From NCBI RefSeq assembly GCF_029945685.1, contig NZ_JAQSDA010000020.1, positions 600,170 through 664,169 on the forward strand: DNA of 64,000 nt, in the 5' to 3' direction. The notes beneath the pieces were generated by a model. The model was not told where the DNA came from. It did no database searches and saw only the letters and a list, made by a program, of their open reading frames with translations. Numbering within the stretch: position 1 is the first letter of the stretch; each line of letters begins with the position of its first letter. Below are positions 55,222 to 63,844 of this stretch, one piece after another. This DNA comes from Polaromonas sp. (GTDB lineage: Bacteria > Pseudomonadota > Gammaproteobacteria > Burkholderiales > Burkholderiaceae_C). The translations under genes were made by a program, and so were the position numbers.

Positions 55222-56319
55222 TTATGGACAATTTCCGGAAGGCTCCTGAGCAAGCCCCCATGCCACATGTTCCCTGACCACCTCGCTGCCATGTTCGCGC
55301 CGCGCCAGCAAGGCGCCGCGCAGGTTGCCCTCTGCACCGGCGCGCAGGGCATTGCCGAGCGCCACCGCGATGTTGCGCAGCCAGCGCTCGTGGCCGATGC
55401 GGCGGATGGCGCTGCCTTCGGTGTGGCGCAGGAATTCTTCTTCCGTCCAGGCAAACAGCGTCGTCAGCTGCTGACCGGTCAGGCCCTGGCGCTCGTCGAA
55501 GTCGGGCAAGGCACTGCGCTGGGCAAACTTGTTCCAGGGGCAGACCAACTGGCAATCGTCGCAGCCGTAGATGCGGTTGCCGATCAGCGGCCGCAGTTCC
55601 AGCGGAATCGGGCCCGCATGTTCAATCGTCAGGTAAGAGATGCAACGCCGTGCATCGAGCTTGTGCGGCGCCACAATGGCCTGTGTCGGGCAGATGCTGA
55701 TGCAGGCGCTGCAGCTGCCGCAGTGGTCGCTGACGGGCTCGCTGGGCGGCAAGGCCAGATCGACATAAATCTCGCCGAGGAAAAACATGGACCCGGCCTC
55801 GCGGTTGAGCAGCAGCGTGTGTTTGCCGCGCCAGCCCTGGCCGCTGCGCGCCGCGAGTTCGGCCTCGAGCACCGGCGCCGAGTCGGTGAACACGCGGTGG
55901 CCCAGCGCCTGCACTTCGGTCTCGATGCGCTCACTGAGTTTTTGCAGGCGTGCCCGCATGATCTTGTGGTAGTCGCGTCCCCGCGCATACACCGACACGA
56001 TCGCCTCGCCGGGCCGCTGCAGGCGCGCCAGCTCCGCAGCCTGCCACTGCCCCGGCTGCACGGGTGTGGATGCCGGCAGATAGTCCATGCGAGCGGTGAT
56101 CACGCTGACGGTGCCGGGCACGAGTTCGGCCGGCCGCGCACGTTTGAGGCCGTGCGCCGCCATGTAAGTCATGTCACCATGAAAGCCCGCAGCCAGCCAG
56201 GCCGACAAGCCAGGCTCAGCCGATGAGAGATCCACACCCGCAATGCCAATTTGCGAAAATCCAAGCTCGCGCGCCCATGACTGAATTTGAGAAACGAATT
56301 GATGGCTATTGAAGATCAC
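55222..56319 (-). CDS. queG: Epoxyqueuosine reductase QueG
   Basis: A 365-residue cobalamin-dependent enzyme that reduces epoxyqueuosine in tRNA to queuosine in the cytoplasm. Motifs: WARELGFSQIGIAGVDLS at the N-terminus, GFHGDMTYMA, VSVYARGRDYHKIMRARL, FTDSAPVLEAELAARSG, and two 4Fe-4S sites: CGSCSACISICPT and CDDCQLVCPWNKFA. The start is a GTG at 56319 or 56325; no ATG precedes the conserved region. It faces tsaE, and the two 5' ends overlap by some bases. The C-terminal HEAT-like part contains RRIGHERWLRNIAVALGN. Confidence 0.93.
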   Translation of the reverse strand: MIFNSHQFVSQIQSWARELGFSQIGIAGVDLSSAEPGLSAWLAAGFHGDMTYMAAHGLKRARPAELVPGTVSVITARMDYLPASTPVQPGQWQAAELARLQRPGEAIVSVYARGRDYHKIMRARLQKLSERIETEVQALGHRVFTDSAPVLEAELAARSGQGWRGKHTLLLNREAGSMFFLGEIYVDLALPPSEPVSDHCGSCSACISICPTQAIVAPHKLDARRCISYLTIEHAGPIPLELRPLIGNRIYGCDDCQLVCPWNKFAQRSALPDFDERQGLTGQQLTTLFAWTEEEFLRHTEGSAIRRIGHERWLRNIAVALGNALRAGAEGNLRGALLARREHGSEVVREHVAWGLAQEPSGNCP

Positions 56320-56811
56320 CGACACATTGTAAAAAGGATGGCCTGGGACAGCGAGGCCCAGACCCAGGCCTTTGCCGAAGCCCTGGCCGGGAAACTGCGC
56401 GCCAGTGCCACGGGCGCCAACGCATTGATTGAGCTGCATGGTGATCTGGGCGCCGGCAAAACCACACTGGCCCGCCACCTGCTCAAGGCCCTGGGCGTGA
56501 TGGGCCGCGTCAAAAGCCCGACCTATGCGGTGGTGGAGCCCTACAGCGTGGCCGACCCGGCCACAGCGGACGGCGTCTTGTCCATCTGGCATTTTGATTT
56601 TTTCCGCTTCAACGATCCCGACGAGTGGGAAGAAGCCGGCTTTCGCGACATCTTCGCCAGCCCCGGCCTGAAACTGGTCGAGTGGCCCGAAAAAGCCGGC
56701 AACCACCTGCCGCCGGCGGATCTGGACATCCACATCGAGATGCTGGCCGACGAAACGCGCGCCGTCATACTCACCGCCCACACGGACGCCGGCGCGGCGC
56801 TGCTGCCATGA
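56302..56811 (+). CDS. tsaE: tRNA threonylcarbamoyladenosine synthesis ATPase TsaE
   Basis: A P-loop ATPase of about 169 residues needed with TsaB and TsaD for the t6A modification of ANN-decoding tRNAs. Walker A is LHGDLGAGKTTLARHLLKAL; VKSPTYAVVEPY and the Walker B-like HFDFFRFNDPDEWEEAGF follow, then LKLVEWPEKAG. The ATG at 56302 is chosen, but 56338 and a TTG at 56287 are possible; the choice affects the overlap with queG. The stop overlaps the amiC start (ATGA), a classic tsaE-amiC pair. Confidence 0.93.
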   Translation: MAIEDHRHIVKRMAWDSEAQTQAFAEALAGKLRASATGANALIELHGDLGAGKTTLARHLLKALGVMGRVKSPTYAVVEPYSVADPATADGVLSIWHFDFFRFNDPDEWEEAGFRDIFASPGLKLVEWPEKAGNHLPPADLDIHIEMLADETRAVILTAHTDAGAALLP

Positions 56812-58211
56812 GCGACAAGCCTGACACCACTATCAGCCGACGCAGCGCGCTGCAGATGGGCAGCCTGGTCCTGCTGCTGGGCGTGCAGCAGATCGCGCGC
56901 GGCGCGACGATTCTGGCGGTGCGGGTCTGGCCGGCCAGGGACTACAGCCGCGTCACGATCGAGTCCGACACGGGACTGAAAACCAAAACCTACTTTATTG
57001 CCGAGCCGCCGCGCCTGGCGGTGGACATCGAAGGCATCGACCTGATTCCGGCGCTGCGCGAGCTGGTGGCCAAGGTCAAGCCCGACGACCCGAACATCTC
57101 CGGCATCCGGGTCGGACAGAACGCGCCGGGGGTGGTGCGTCTGGTCATCGACCTCAAGCAGCACATGCTGCCGCAGGTGTTCACCCTGCCGCCGGTCGCG
57201 GCTTACCAGCACCGGCTGGTGTTCGACCTCTACCCGACCCAGGTGCTGGACCCGCTGGAGGCCTTGATCGCCGAGCGGCTCAAGGACAAACCGGATCCGG
57301 GGGCCGCACCCGATGCCATCGGCGAACTGCTCGCGCGGCAGACGGCCCGGCCCGCCGCCGGCCATCCCGCCCCCACCCCTGCCGTCCCGCCGCCGCCGGT
57401 CGCGGCTGCGGACAGGAACCAGGCAGGCGGCGCCAACCCGCCCGTCGCCCAGGCGCCGCCCGAAAGTGTCGGCGCCGGCGCAGGCGGGCGCAACAAGACC
57501 GACCGCCTCATCATCGTGGCGCTGGACCCCGGCCACGGCGGCGAAGACCCGGGCGCCATCGGTCCCGGCGGCACACGCGAAAAAGACGTGGTGCTGCAGA
57601 TCGCCCTGCGCCTGCGCGAACGCATCAACAAGATCCCGAACATGCGCGCCTTCCTCACCCGGGATGCCGATTTTTTTGTGCCGCTGCACGTGCGTGTGCA
57701 AAAGGCCCGGCGCGTACAGGCCGACCTGTTCATCAGCATCCATGCCGACGCCTTTTTCACGCCCCGGCCGCAGGGGGCCAGCGTGTTTGCGCTCAGCGAA
57801 AAAGGCGCGACCAGCAGCTCGGCGCGCTGGATGGCCGACAAGGAAAACTCCGCCGACCTGGTGGGCGGCGTCAACGTGAAGGCCAAGGACGCGCAGGTAC
57901 AAAAAGCCCTGCTCGACATGAGCACAACCGCGCAGATCAACGACAGCCTCAAGCTGGGCGGCGCCATGCTCGGCGAGATCGGCAACGTCGGCAAGCTGCA
58001 CAAGCCGCGCGTCGAGCAGGCCGGCTTTGCCGTGCTGAAGGCACCCGACATTCCAAGCGTGCTGGTGGAAACCGCCTTCATCAGCAACCCCGACGAAGAG
58101 GCCAAACTGCGCAGCGAGGCCTACCAGGTGCAGTTGGCCGATGCGCTGATGCGCGGCATCGGCAGCTACTTCGCCAAGAACCCGCCGTTGGCGCGCAACC
58201 GTCCGCTGTAG
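56808..58211 (+). CDS. amiC: N-acetylmuramoyl-L-alanine amidase, AmiC type, Tat-exported
   Basis: A 467-residue periplasmic amidase that splits septal peptidoglycan during daughter-cell separation. The N-terminus has a twin-arginine signal (TISRRSALQMGSLVLLLGV). An AMIN domain follows (about 30-140: VRVWPARDYSRVTIESDT, GVVRLVIDLKQHM), then a Pro/Ala linker. The amidase_3 catalytic domain has zinc ligands in VALDPGHGGEDPGAIG, AFLTRDADFFVPLHVRVQ, DLFISIHADAF and the C-terminal VLVETAFISNPDEEAKLRS. Coupled to tsaE by an ATGA overlap. Confidence 0.95.
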   Translation: MSDKPDTTISRRSALQMGSLVLLLGVQQIARGATILAVRVWPARDYSRVTIESDTGLKTKTYFIAEPPRLAVDIEGIDLIPALRELVAKVKPDDPNISGIRVGQNAPGVVRLVIDLKQHMLPQVFTLPPVAAYQHRLVFDLYPTQVLDPLEALIAERLKDKPDPGAAPDAIGELLARQTARPAAGHPAPTPAVPPPPVAAADRNQAGGANPPVAQAPPESVGAGAGGRNKTDRLIIVALDPGHGGEDPGAIGPGGTREKDVVLQIALRLRERINKIPNMRAFLTRDADFFVPLHVRVQKARRVQADLFISIHADAFFTPRPQGASVFALSEKGATSSSARWMADKENSADLVGGVNVKAKDAQVQKALLDMSTTAQINDSLKLGGAMLGEIGNVGKLHKPRVEQAGFAVLKAPDIPSVLVETAFISNPDEEAKLRSEAYQVQLADALMRGIGSYFAKNPPLARNRPL

Positions 58212-58223
58212 GCGCGCATACCC

Positions 58224-58243
58224 CCCCGCGCATTCACGCGGGG
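58224..58243 (+). terminator. Hairpin after amiC
   Basis: CCCCGCG (58224-58230), loop CATTCA, CGCGGGG (58237-58243), a 7-bp all-GC stem 13 bp after the stop. There is no T-run, so termination is uncertain. Confidence 0.4.
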
Positions 58244-58368
58244 CCCTGACAGGCGGGCCGGGCCCTCTCCTACAGGGCGACATCGCCTGCGGGCTTATGC
58301 TGAAGGTACAGGTGGCAGAGCTTCATCTCAAGCCTCATGCGACATCCCTGGACTTTACGAAGGTGAAC

Positions 58369-58596
58369 ATGATGAAAACGAAATTCTTGATGGCGGTTGC
58401 CGCAGCTTCCCTGATTGCCTTGACCGGTTGCGGCACCAATCCGACGAACGCACAGATCGGCACCGCTACTGGCGCGGTACTCGGTGGTGCGGCAGGCAGC
58501 GCTCTCGGCGGCGGCACACTGGGCACCGTGGGCGGCGCAGCAGCCGGTGCCTTGATCGGCAACGAAGTCGGCAAGCGCCAGGATCAGAAGCGCTAA
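58369..58596 (+). CDS. Glycine-zipper lipoprotein
   Basis: A 75-residue outer-membrane-type lipoprotein. The signal has the lipobox LIALTGC, with the cysteine at about residue 23. The mature chain is a glycine-zipper 2TM domain (GTATGAVLGGAAGSALGGG, GTVGGAAAGALIGNEVGKRQ), as in small osmotically regulated or 17-kDa antigen-like lipoproteins. The ATG at 58369 follows GAAGGTG; a second ATG follows directly. Stress-envelope role inferred from the family. Confidence 0.87.
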   Translation: MMKTKFLMAVAAASLIALTGCGTNPTNAQIGTATGAVLGGAAGSALGGGTLGTVGGAAAGALIGNEVGKRQDQKR

Positions 58597-59184
58597 GACG
58601 ATTCAGGTCGTCCTTAGCAGACAAGCGGACATCAAGCGTCACGCTGCGCCTGCGGTCCGCAGTGGACAGTAGGCGTAACTCCCCACTCCCTCCCCCCACC
58701 TCTCCCTCGCCCCGCTGGGCGATGGAGGGGTGCTTCATTTGGCCGCGTGTGCTGCGCTCACGTGCAAACATGTCGGCCATCTGACTCCGACATGACGCGC
58801 TACGCGCGTCATGTCCCCCGAACCCGATCCCGATCCCGCACCCGTATTTGTTCCCCCACCCGTCGGGCTGGGCCGAGGAGCGCAGGCAAAAGCGGATCAG
58901 GGCTCGCGATTGTCTGAGCCGAAGCCGAGTTCGAGCGAGACCCCGCTTTTACCGAGCACCGCAGGTTGCCCCGAAGCGCAGTGCCGGGGACCCAGACCAT
59001 CGGGTCGCCTTTTCTTTGCTTCCTTTCTTTTGGCGACGCAAAAGAAAGGGAGTCGCCCGCCGGGGCGAGTCCCGGCTTGTTGGAAGACCCTCTGAAGCGC
59101 AAGCTTGCCAATGCTTCGACAAGCTCAGCCAGAGGGAACTTGCGCTCAAGCTTGAAGCCAAGCGGCATGGCGCCGCTGGCCGAA
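58597..59184. other. 588-bp intergenic region with palindrome and long repeat
   Basis: No credible gene. It contains a 10-bp perfect inverted repeat, ACATGACGCG (58790-58799) and CGCGTCATGT (58805-58814), around CTACG. A GC-rich repeat of about 150 bp starts near 58926. After it comes AATGCTTCGACAAGCTCAGC (59111-59130), a phrase reminiscent of dispersed bacterial repeats. Short open frames here with FLLATQKK are repeat-derived. Confidence 0.7.
58926..59080 (+). repeat. Repeat of about 150 bp, left copy (FLLATQKK type)
   Basis: Shared blocks with the window end in inverted orientation: CGAGTTCGAGC, ACCGAGCACCGCAGGTTGCC, GGTCGCCTTTTCTTT, CTTTCTTTTGGCGACGCAAA. A frame through it encodes FLLATQKK, a peptide often seen in spurious proteins of this family. 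It ends about 100 bp before the dioxygenase beta gene. Confidence 0.75.
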
Positions 59185-59673
59185 TCAAACCGGATAGATC
59201 AGCGAGTTGAGAATCATCTCGCTGTCGTACACACACAGGCGGCGCCTGAACTTCAGGCCCTCGCCCGTCCGCACGACCTCATCGACATAACGCCCCACGT
59301 TGTAGACCTCGCTGACACCTGCCGGCCTGGTGCGAAACACCGCGTAGTTCGCCTGCGACGTGATGACGTCCCCTTCCGCAGACAGAACCTGCGCCGGACT
59401 GATCACATGCCGCATGTAGTATGGCCCGTGGTAAATCGTCTGCGTGATGCCGTAGACGCGGTCTTTCATCATGCCGCGGCTTTCCAGGTCCATCAGGGCC
59501 AGCGGCAGGCCACGGTCGAAATTCTCGCGCGCCTGTACGGTGTAGCGCCCGTCCTCAAGAAAAAACTCCGGCCAGGCATCGAAACGTTTCTCGTCCAGCG
59601 CGGCCGCATAGGCCGCATAAAGCTGGTCAATCTCGAACTGAAGCCCCAGCCGTTCCAGCGTCGCACTGCTCAT
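59185..59673 (-). CDS. Ring-hydroxylating dioxygenase, small (beta) subunit
   Basis: A 162-residue SnoaL/NTF2-like fold subunit that forms the alpha3beta3 hexamer with the Rieske alpha subunit. Typical segments: LQFEIDQLYAAYAAALDEKR, FDAWPEFFLEDGRYTVQARE, RVYGITQTIYHGPYYMRHVI and GRYVDEVVRTGEGLKFRRRL with a closing VYDSEMILNSLIYPV. Its ATG overlaps the stop of a 37-codon ORF, which in turn overlaps the alpha gene. The substrate is unknown; the closest families are salicylate-, anthranilate- or terephthalate-type oxygenases. Confidence 0.92.
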   Translation of the reverse strand: MSSATLERLGLQFEIDQLYAAYAAALDEKRFDAWPEFFLEDGRYTVQARENFDRGLPLALMDLESRGMMKDRVYGITQTIYHGPYYMRHVISPAQVLSAEGDVITSQANYAVFRTRPAGVSEVYNVGRYVDEVVRTGEGLKFRRRLCVYDSEMILNSLIYPV

Positions 59674-59783
59674 GGCGCCGCCTCCGTCATCACACCGTCT
59701 GCCAACACCCAGGTGTCGGCGGCCGGCGGCATTCGCGCTGTGTCGATCCCCACTTTGTGGGGCCCCTCGCCAAGTGCGCTCAT
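59670..59783 (-). CDS. 37-residue ORF between dioxygenase alpha and beta genes
   Basis: A small open reading frame, too short for usual gene calls. It begins with ATG overlapping the alpha stop (ATGA) and ends with TGA overlapping the beta ATG (ATGA), so ribosomes could pass through all three. Its residues read MSALGEGPHKVGIDTARMPP then AADTWVLADGVMTEAAP. No domain is recognised. It may be a real small protein or just a translational bridge that couples beta to alpha expression. Confidence 0.5.
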   Translation of the reverse strand: MSALGEGPHKVGIDTARMPPAADTWVLADGVMTEAAP

Positions 59784-61090
59784 ACCGCCATCACTTTCTT
59801 CCAGTAGGCGTACATGCTGCGGATCAGTGTCTCGGTCACCATGTGTTCGGTCGCCTCGGTACCGGTGCCGCCCAGCTCGCACAGCGTCGAACGCCCTTCC
59901 CCGCCCTGGCGGAAACCGTCCTGGCTGAACTCGATGACCTCGCCGTCGTCGGCGCTGACAAAACCCGCCGGCCCGAACAGGTTGGCCTGGCGCAGGCGGC
60001 GCCGCGTCATCTCGGGCGTGTCGTCGGCAAAACCGAAATGTGTCCAGACAAAATCAAACTCGCCCTCGCCGCGCGGCACGATGTGGCGCGTGCTCAGCGA
60101 GTTGACCTGCTGCTGGATGATCAGACTGGGAAACAGGGTGATCATGGTGACGGTTGGCGTGATGGGGGTGCCGGGATGCGAGGGATCGTCCACCGTCCAC
60201 CAGGCTTCCGGCACCACGTCGAGCAGGCGGTCGTCATGCAGCGCCATGTTGGCCTTGAAGGAAGTCACGCCTTCGGTCACCGCGGCGTTCTGCCCGCCCT
60301 CGTTGCGCCGCGAGATCATCACCGCGTGGCGACCGTGTTCGTCCATCACCATGCGGCTTTTCTGGTCGGCGCGCCACAAGCCGAAAGTGACAAACCAGGT
60401 GTGCAGCAACCCCGGGTGGTAAGGGTCCTTGATGTTTTCCATCATCAGCTTCCAGTTGCCCGGAATGCGCTGGCGGTTGTAGCCCAGCAGCGTGAGCTGC
60501 CGGCCCTTGAAGATGCGGTCCAGCCAGGGCATCACGTTCGGGCCCAGGTAATCTTCCAGCGGCTCGGTCGCCTCGCTGAAGCTTGCAAACACCAGGCCGT
60601 GCAGCACCGCCACGCGCAGCTTGGTCAGGCCGTGGTCTTTCAGATCGAACCCTTCGGGCATGCCGCCGTTGATGCAGTCGCCCTCCTTGACGCCATCCTT
60701 GAAGGGCAACCCGGCGAGGTCGCCGTTGAGCTTGTAGGTCCACTGGTGGTAGGGACAGACAAAACTGCGGGCATTGCCCTGCCCGTTCTGGCAAAAGCGC
60801 ACGCCACGGTGGGCGCAGCGGTTTTCCACCACACGGATGCCGTGGTCGGTGTCCCGGTCTTTTGGCGCCACGCGGTCACGCACCATCACCACCTGGCGTT
60901 CGCCGACGTGACTCAATTTGAAATCGCCGAGCTTGGGAATCTCGACTTCGAGCCCGACATAACACCAGTGCGGGCCGTAGAAAATTTTCTCGAGTTCACG
61001 CTGGTAAAGCTGGGCGTCGGTGTAGGCCCAGAAGGGAACGCGGCTGGAGCCCGGTTCGCTCCAGCGGGAAAGGGGTTGATCAGCCATCAT
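59780..61090 (-). CDS. Ring-hydroxylating dioxygenase, large (alpha) subunit
   Basis: A 436-residue Rieske non-heme iron oxygenase subunit. The Rieske [2Fe-2S] ligands are in CAHRGVRFCQNGQGN and CPYHQWTYKLNGDL (CxH and CxxH). The mononuclear iron site is ENIKDPYHPGLLHTWFV (DxxHxxxxH) near residue 215. The overall order (KIFYGPHWCYVGLEVEIPK, then Rieske, then catalytic domain) fits the benzoate/salicylate/terephthalate branch. Ferredoxin and reductase partners are not in the window. Start is the first of two adjacent ATGs. A palindromic operator candidate lies 50 bp upstream. Confidence 0.94.
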   Translation of the reverse strand: MMADQPLSRWSEPGSSRVPFWAYTDAQLYQRELEKIFYGPHWCYVGLEVEIPKLGDFKLSHVGERQVVMVRDRVAPKDRDTDHGIRVVENRCAHRGVRFCQNGQGNARSFVCPYHQWTYKLNGDLAGLPFKDGVKEGDCINGGMPEGFDLKDHGLTKLRVAVLHGLVFASFSEATEPLEDYLGPNVMPWLDRIFKGRQLTLLGYNRQRIPGNWKLMMENIKDPYHPGLLHTWFVTFGLWRADQKSRMVMDEHGRHAVMISRRNEGGQNAAVTEGVTSFKANMALHDDRLLDVVPEAWWTVDDPSHPGTPITPTVTMITLFPSLIIQQQVNSLSTRHIVPRGEGEFDFVWTHFGFADDTPEMTRRRLRQANLFGPAGFVSADDGEVIEFSQDGFRQGGEGRSTLCELGGTGTEATEHMVTETLIRSMYAYWKKVMAV

Positions 61091-61139
61091 GCAAGCATCT
61101 TCCCGACCGGCTGTCCGGTCTGTGGTTCATTTCCCCGAA

Positions 61140-61157
61140 TGATAAGCTTACTTATCA
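61140..61157 (-). promoter_or_regulatory. Palindromic operator candidate before the dioxygenase alpha gene
   Basis: TGATAAG (61140-61146), spacer CTTA, CTTATCA (61151-61157), a perfect 7-bp inverted repeat in the 83-bp gap between the ligase stop and the alpha start. The size and symmetry fit a MarR- or GntR-type repressor; no such gene is in the window. Confidence 0.5.
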
Positions 61158-61173
61158 ATTTTCGGAACAGGGT

Positions 61174-63027
61174 TTATGCGGACCCGCCACTCCGCCGTGT
61201 CTGCGGGTGATACATGGCCTCGATCTCCTGCGCAAAACGCTTCATCAGGTTGTTGCGCTTGAGCTTGAGCGTGGGCGTCATCAGCGCGTTTTCGACCGTC
61301 CAGGGCTCGGTCGTCAGCAGCACCGCCCGCGGCATGGCGTAACGCGCAAAATTCGCGGTCTGGGCCGCCATGCGTTTGAGCGCGGCCTGGTGCACCGCCG
61401 GCAGCTTCAGGCTGGCCGCGTCATCGGGGTTGACCCCGAGCGCCCCGGCGAGCCGGCACCATTCGGCCGGGTTCACCACCGCCACGCAGGCGATGAAGGG
61501 CTGGTTCTCGCCCACCACAAACACCTGCGCGAACAGGGGATCGACCGCAATCGCCAGTTCCAGGTCGCCCGGCGGCACCTTCTCGCCGGTGGAAGTGACA
61601 ATGATTTCCTTGATGCGGCCCATGATGCGGATGCGCCCGCCGGTCATGTCGGCCTGGTCGCCGGTGGACAGCCAGCCATCGGGTGTCAACACCCGCGCCG
61701 TGTCCTCGGGCCGTTTCCAGTAACCCCGCATCACCGACGCTCCTCGCACCTGCAGCTCACGGTTTTCGCCCAGGCGCACCTCCACGCCCGCCAGGGCGCG
61801 GCCCACGGTGGCCGGGTCGTTGTCTTCCACGCCGTTGGCCGCCACCACCGGCGAAGTTTCCGTCATGCCGTAACCCTGCAGCAGGGGCAGGCCCAGCCCC
61901 AGAAAGCAGCGGGCCACCGCGTGTGACAGCGGTGCACCGCCGCTGACGGCCACCCGCACCCGCCCGCCGAATTGCGCGCGCAAGGTGCGCGCCACCAGGC
62001 GGTCCAGCAGCGGCCACAGCAGCGGGTCCAGCCAGGCCCGGCGACTGCCCTCGCCAGCAGCGAGCGGCAGGCCCTGCGACCGGCAAAAACGCCGCCAGCC
62101 CACGGCCTGGGTGGCCTCGAACAAACGGGTTTTCAAGGCCGAAGTGGCCAGTGTTTCCTGCAGTTTGGCAAACACCCGTTCGTAGATGCGTGGCACCGAG
62201 ACCAGCACCGTGGGTCGCACGGTTTTCAGGTCCTCGGCCAGCAGCGGCACGGACCGCGCATAGGCCACGCAGCTCCCGCACGCCATCGGCAGGTAGTAAC
62301 CAGCGGTGCGTTCGAAGGTGTGGGACAGCGGCAAAAACGAGAGGAACACATCGTCCAGCATGGGCACCACGCGCGCCAGGATGGCCTGCACATTGGCCAC
62401 CACGTTGCGGTGCGTGAGCATCACGCCCTTGGGTTTGCCGGTGGTGCCCGAGGTATAGACGATGGCGGCCAGGTCGTCCCCGGACGGCGGCACGAAAGTG
62501 CCGTCCTGGCCCTTCCCGGCGGCCAGCCAGTCGGCCAGCGAACACACAGGCACGGCCTCGTCTGAAGAAGGGGTCGGCACGGCCTCGCCAGTGACCACGA
62601 CGCGCCTGAGCGCCGGCATGGCCACACCGAGCGCCTCGATGGCGCGCCACTGGGCCAGGGACGACACCATGAGCAGCGCCGCCTCGCAGTCCGCCAGGAT
62701 GTAGGCAATGCTGCCCGGGTTGTCGAGGGCATGCAAGGGCACCGGCACATGGCCGAGCGCCAGGGCCGCCTGGTCGAGGCTGACGGCATCCAGCCCATTG
62801 GGCAGCAGGATGGCGATGCTGGCGTGGTCCGGCAGGCCCATGGCCGCCAGCGCCTGACGCCATTGGGCAAAACGCTCGCCGGCCTGCGCCCAGGTGGTGG
62901 CCACCCAGAGGCCGGCGCCGGCATCAAATTCGCGGTAGGCCTCGGCCTGCGGGCTGCGGGCCACCCGAAAGGCCAGCAGCTCGGGGAGCGTGTGGACGGT
63001 GGAAAAATCAATCTCGGTGACAGTCAT
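61174..63027 (-). CDS. AMP-forming acyl-CoA ligase (long-chain type)
   Basis: A 617-residue ANL-superfamily ligase that activates a carboxylic acid as an acyl-adenylate and then its CoA thioester. Motifs: [20 protein letters not shown] (P-loop) near residue 190, [38 protein letters not shown], and [11 protein letters not shown] with the hinge [17 protein letters not shown]. Length and motifs are closest to FadD15-like long-chain ligases, but an aromatic substrate is possible given the dioxygenase genes downstream. It lies 94 bp after the dedA gene. Confidence 0.9.
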   Translation of the reverse strand: MTVTEIDFSTVHTLPELLAFRVARSPQAEAYREFDAGAGLWVATTWAQAGERFAQWRQALAAMGLPDHASIAILLPNGLDAVSLDQAALALGHVPVPLHALDNPGSIAYILADCEAALLMVSSLAQWRAIEALGVAMPALRRVVVTGEAVPTPSSDEAVPVCSLADWLAAGKGQDGTFVPPSGDDLAAIVYTSGTTGKPKGVMLTHRNVVANVQAILARVVPMLDDVFLSFLPLSHTFERTAGYYLPMACGSCVAYARSVPLLAEDLKTVRPTVLVSVPRIYERVFAKLQETLATSALKTRLFEATQAVGWRRFCRSQGLPLAAGEGSRRAWLDPLLWPLLDRLVARTLRAQFGGRVRVAVSGGAPLSHAVARCFLGLGLPLLQGYGMTETSPVVAANGVEDNDPATVGRALAGVEVRLGENRELQVRGASVMRGYWKRPEDTARVLTPDGWLSTGDQADMTGGRIRIMGRIKEIIVTSTGEKVPPGDLELAIAVDPLFAQVFVVGENQPFIACVAVVNPAEWCRLAGALGVNPDDAASLKLPAVHQAALKRMAAQTANFARYAMPRAVLLTTEPWTVENALMTPTLKLKRNNLMKRFAQEIEAMYHPQTRRSGGSA

Positions 63028-63121
63028 GGGCAGCTTGTTGGAAACGGAAAATTCTCCCGGGCAGTGTGCACCGCGCAGACGCGCCCGCCCTGCCCTGGAT
63101 CAATGGAGCGGAAAAAAACCG

Positions 63122-63775
63122 TCAGTGCGCCGCTGGCCGGGCGGTCCGGCTGGCTTTCCAGGCGCCGTACAGCACAAACAGCCCGGGAATCAGGATCATG
63201 GCCCAGATGATCTTGCTCAGGTTGGCCTGCACCCAGGGCAGGTTGCCGAAGAAATACCCGGCGGTGCACAAGCCCACTACCCAGATCAGCGCGCCGATCA
63301 CGTTGTAGGCGGTGAATTTGGCGCGGTTCATTTCGGCCACGCCTGCCACAAACGGCGCAAACGTTCGAATGAAAGGCATGAAACGCGCAATGATGATGGT
63401 GACGCCGCCATAACGCTCGTAAAACTCGTGCGCCTGGTTGAATGCGCGTTTGTTGAAAAACCGCGACTGCTCCCACTGGAACACCTTGGGCCCGAAATGC
63501 CGGCCTATCGAATAGTTGCACTGGTCCCCCAGGATGGCTGCCACCAGCATCACGGCGATGGCGACCGGCAGGCTCAGCAGGCCCACCCCGCAGAGGGCGC
63601 CCACCACGAACAACAGCGAATCGCCCGGGAGGAAAGGCATGACCACCACGCCGGTTTCCACAAAAATGATGAGGAAAAGCAGGACGTAGACCCAGGTGCC
63701 ATAGGCTTGGGTGAAGGCCTCCAGGTGTTTGTCCACGTGAAGGATGAAGTCCATCAGAAAAGCAAGAAGTTCCAT
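63122..63775 (-). CDS. DedA-family membrane protein
   Basis: A 217-residue inner-membrane protein with about five hydrophobic segments. DedA signatures: FVETGVVVMPFLPGDSLLFV near residue 40, ILGDQCNYSIGRHFGPKVFQ, and ARFMPFIRTFAPFVAGVAEM, with the Arg pair used in proton-coupled lipid transport. Members are linked to undecaprenyl-phosphate or phospholipid translocation and to membrane stress. The ATG at 63775 gives the usual N-terminus; the frame upstream runs through a repeat. The same superfamily domain occurs in the fusion at 15915-18083. Confidence 0.9.
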   Translation of the reverse strand: MELLAFLMDFILHVDKHLEAFTQAYGTWVYVLLFLIIFVETGVVVMPFLPGDSLLFVVGALCGVGLLSLPVAIAVMLVAAILGDQCNYSIGRHFGPKVFQWEQSRFFNKRAFNQAHEFYERYGGVTIIIARFMPFIRTFAPFVAGVAEMNRAKFTAYNVIGALIWVVGLCTAGYFFGNLPWVQANLSKIIWAMILIPGLFVLYGAWKASRTARPAAH

Positions 63776-63844
63776 GGGGGTGATTTTGACATGGTGAACT
63801 CCTCCGGCTTTTGCAAGCCTGTGCTTTGCGGGTGCTTCGAGCAA

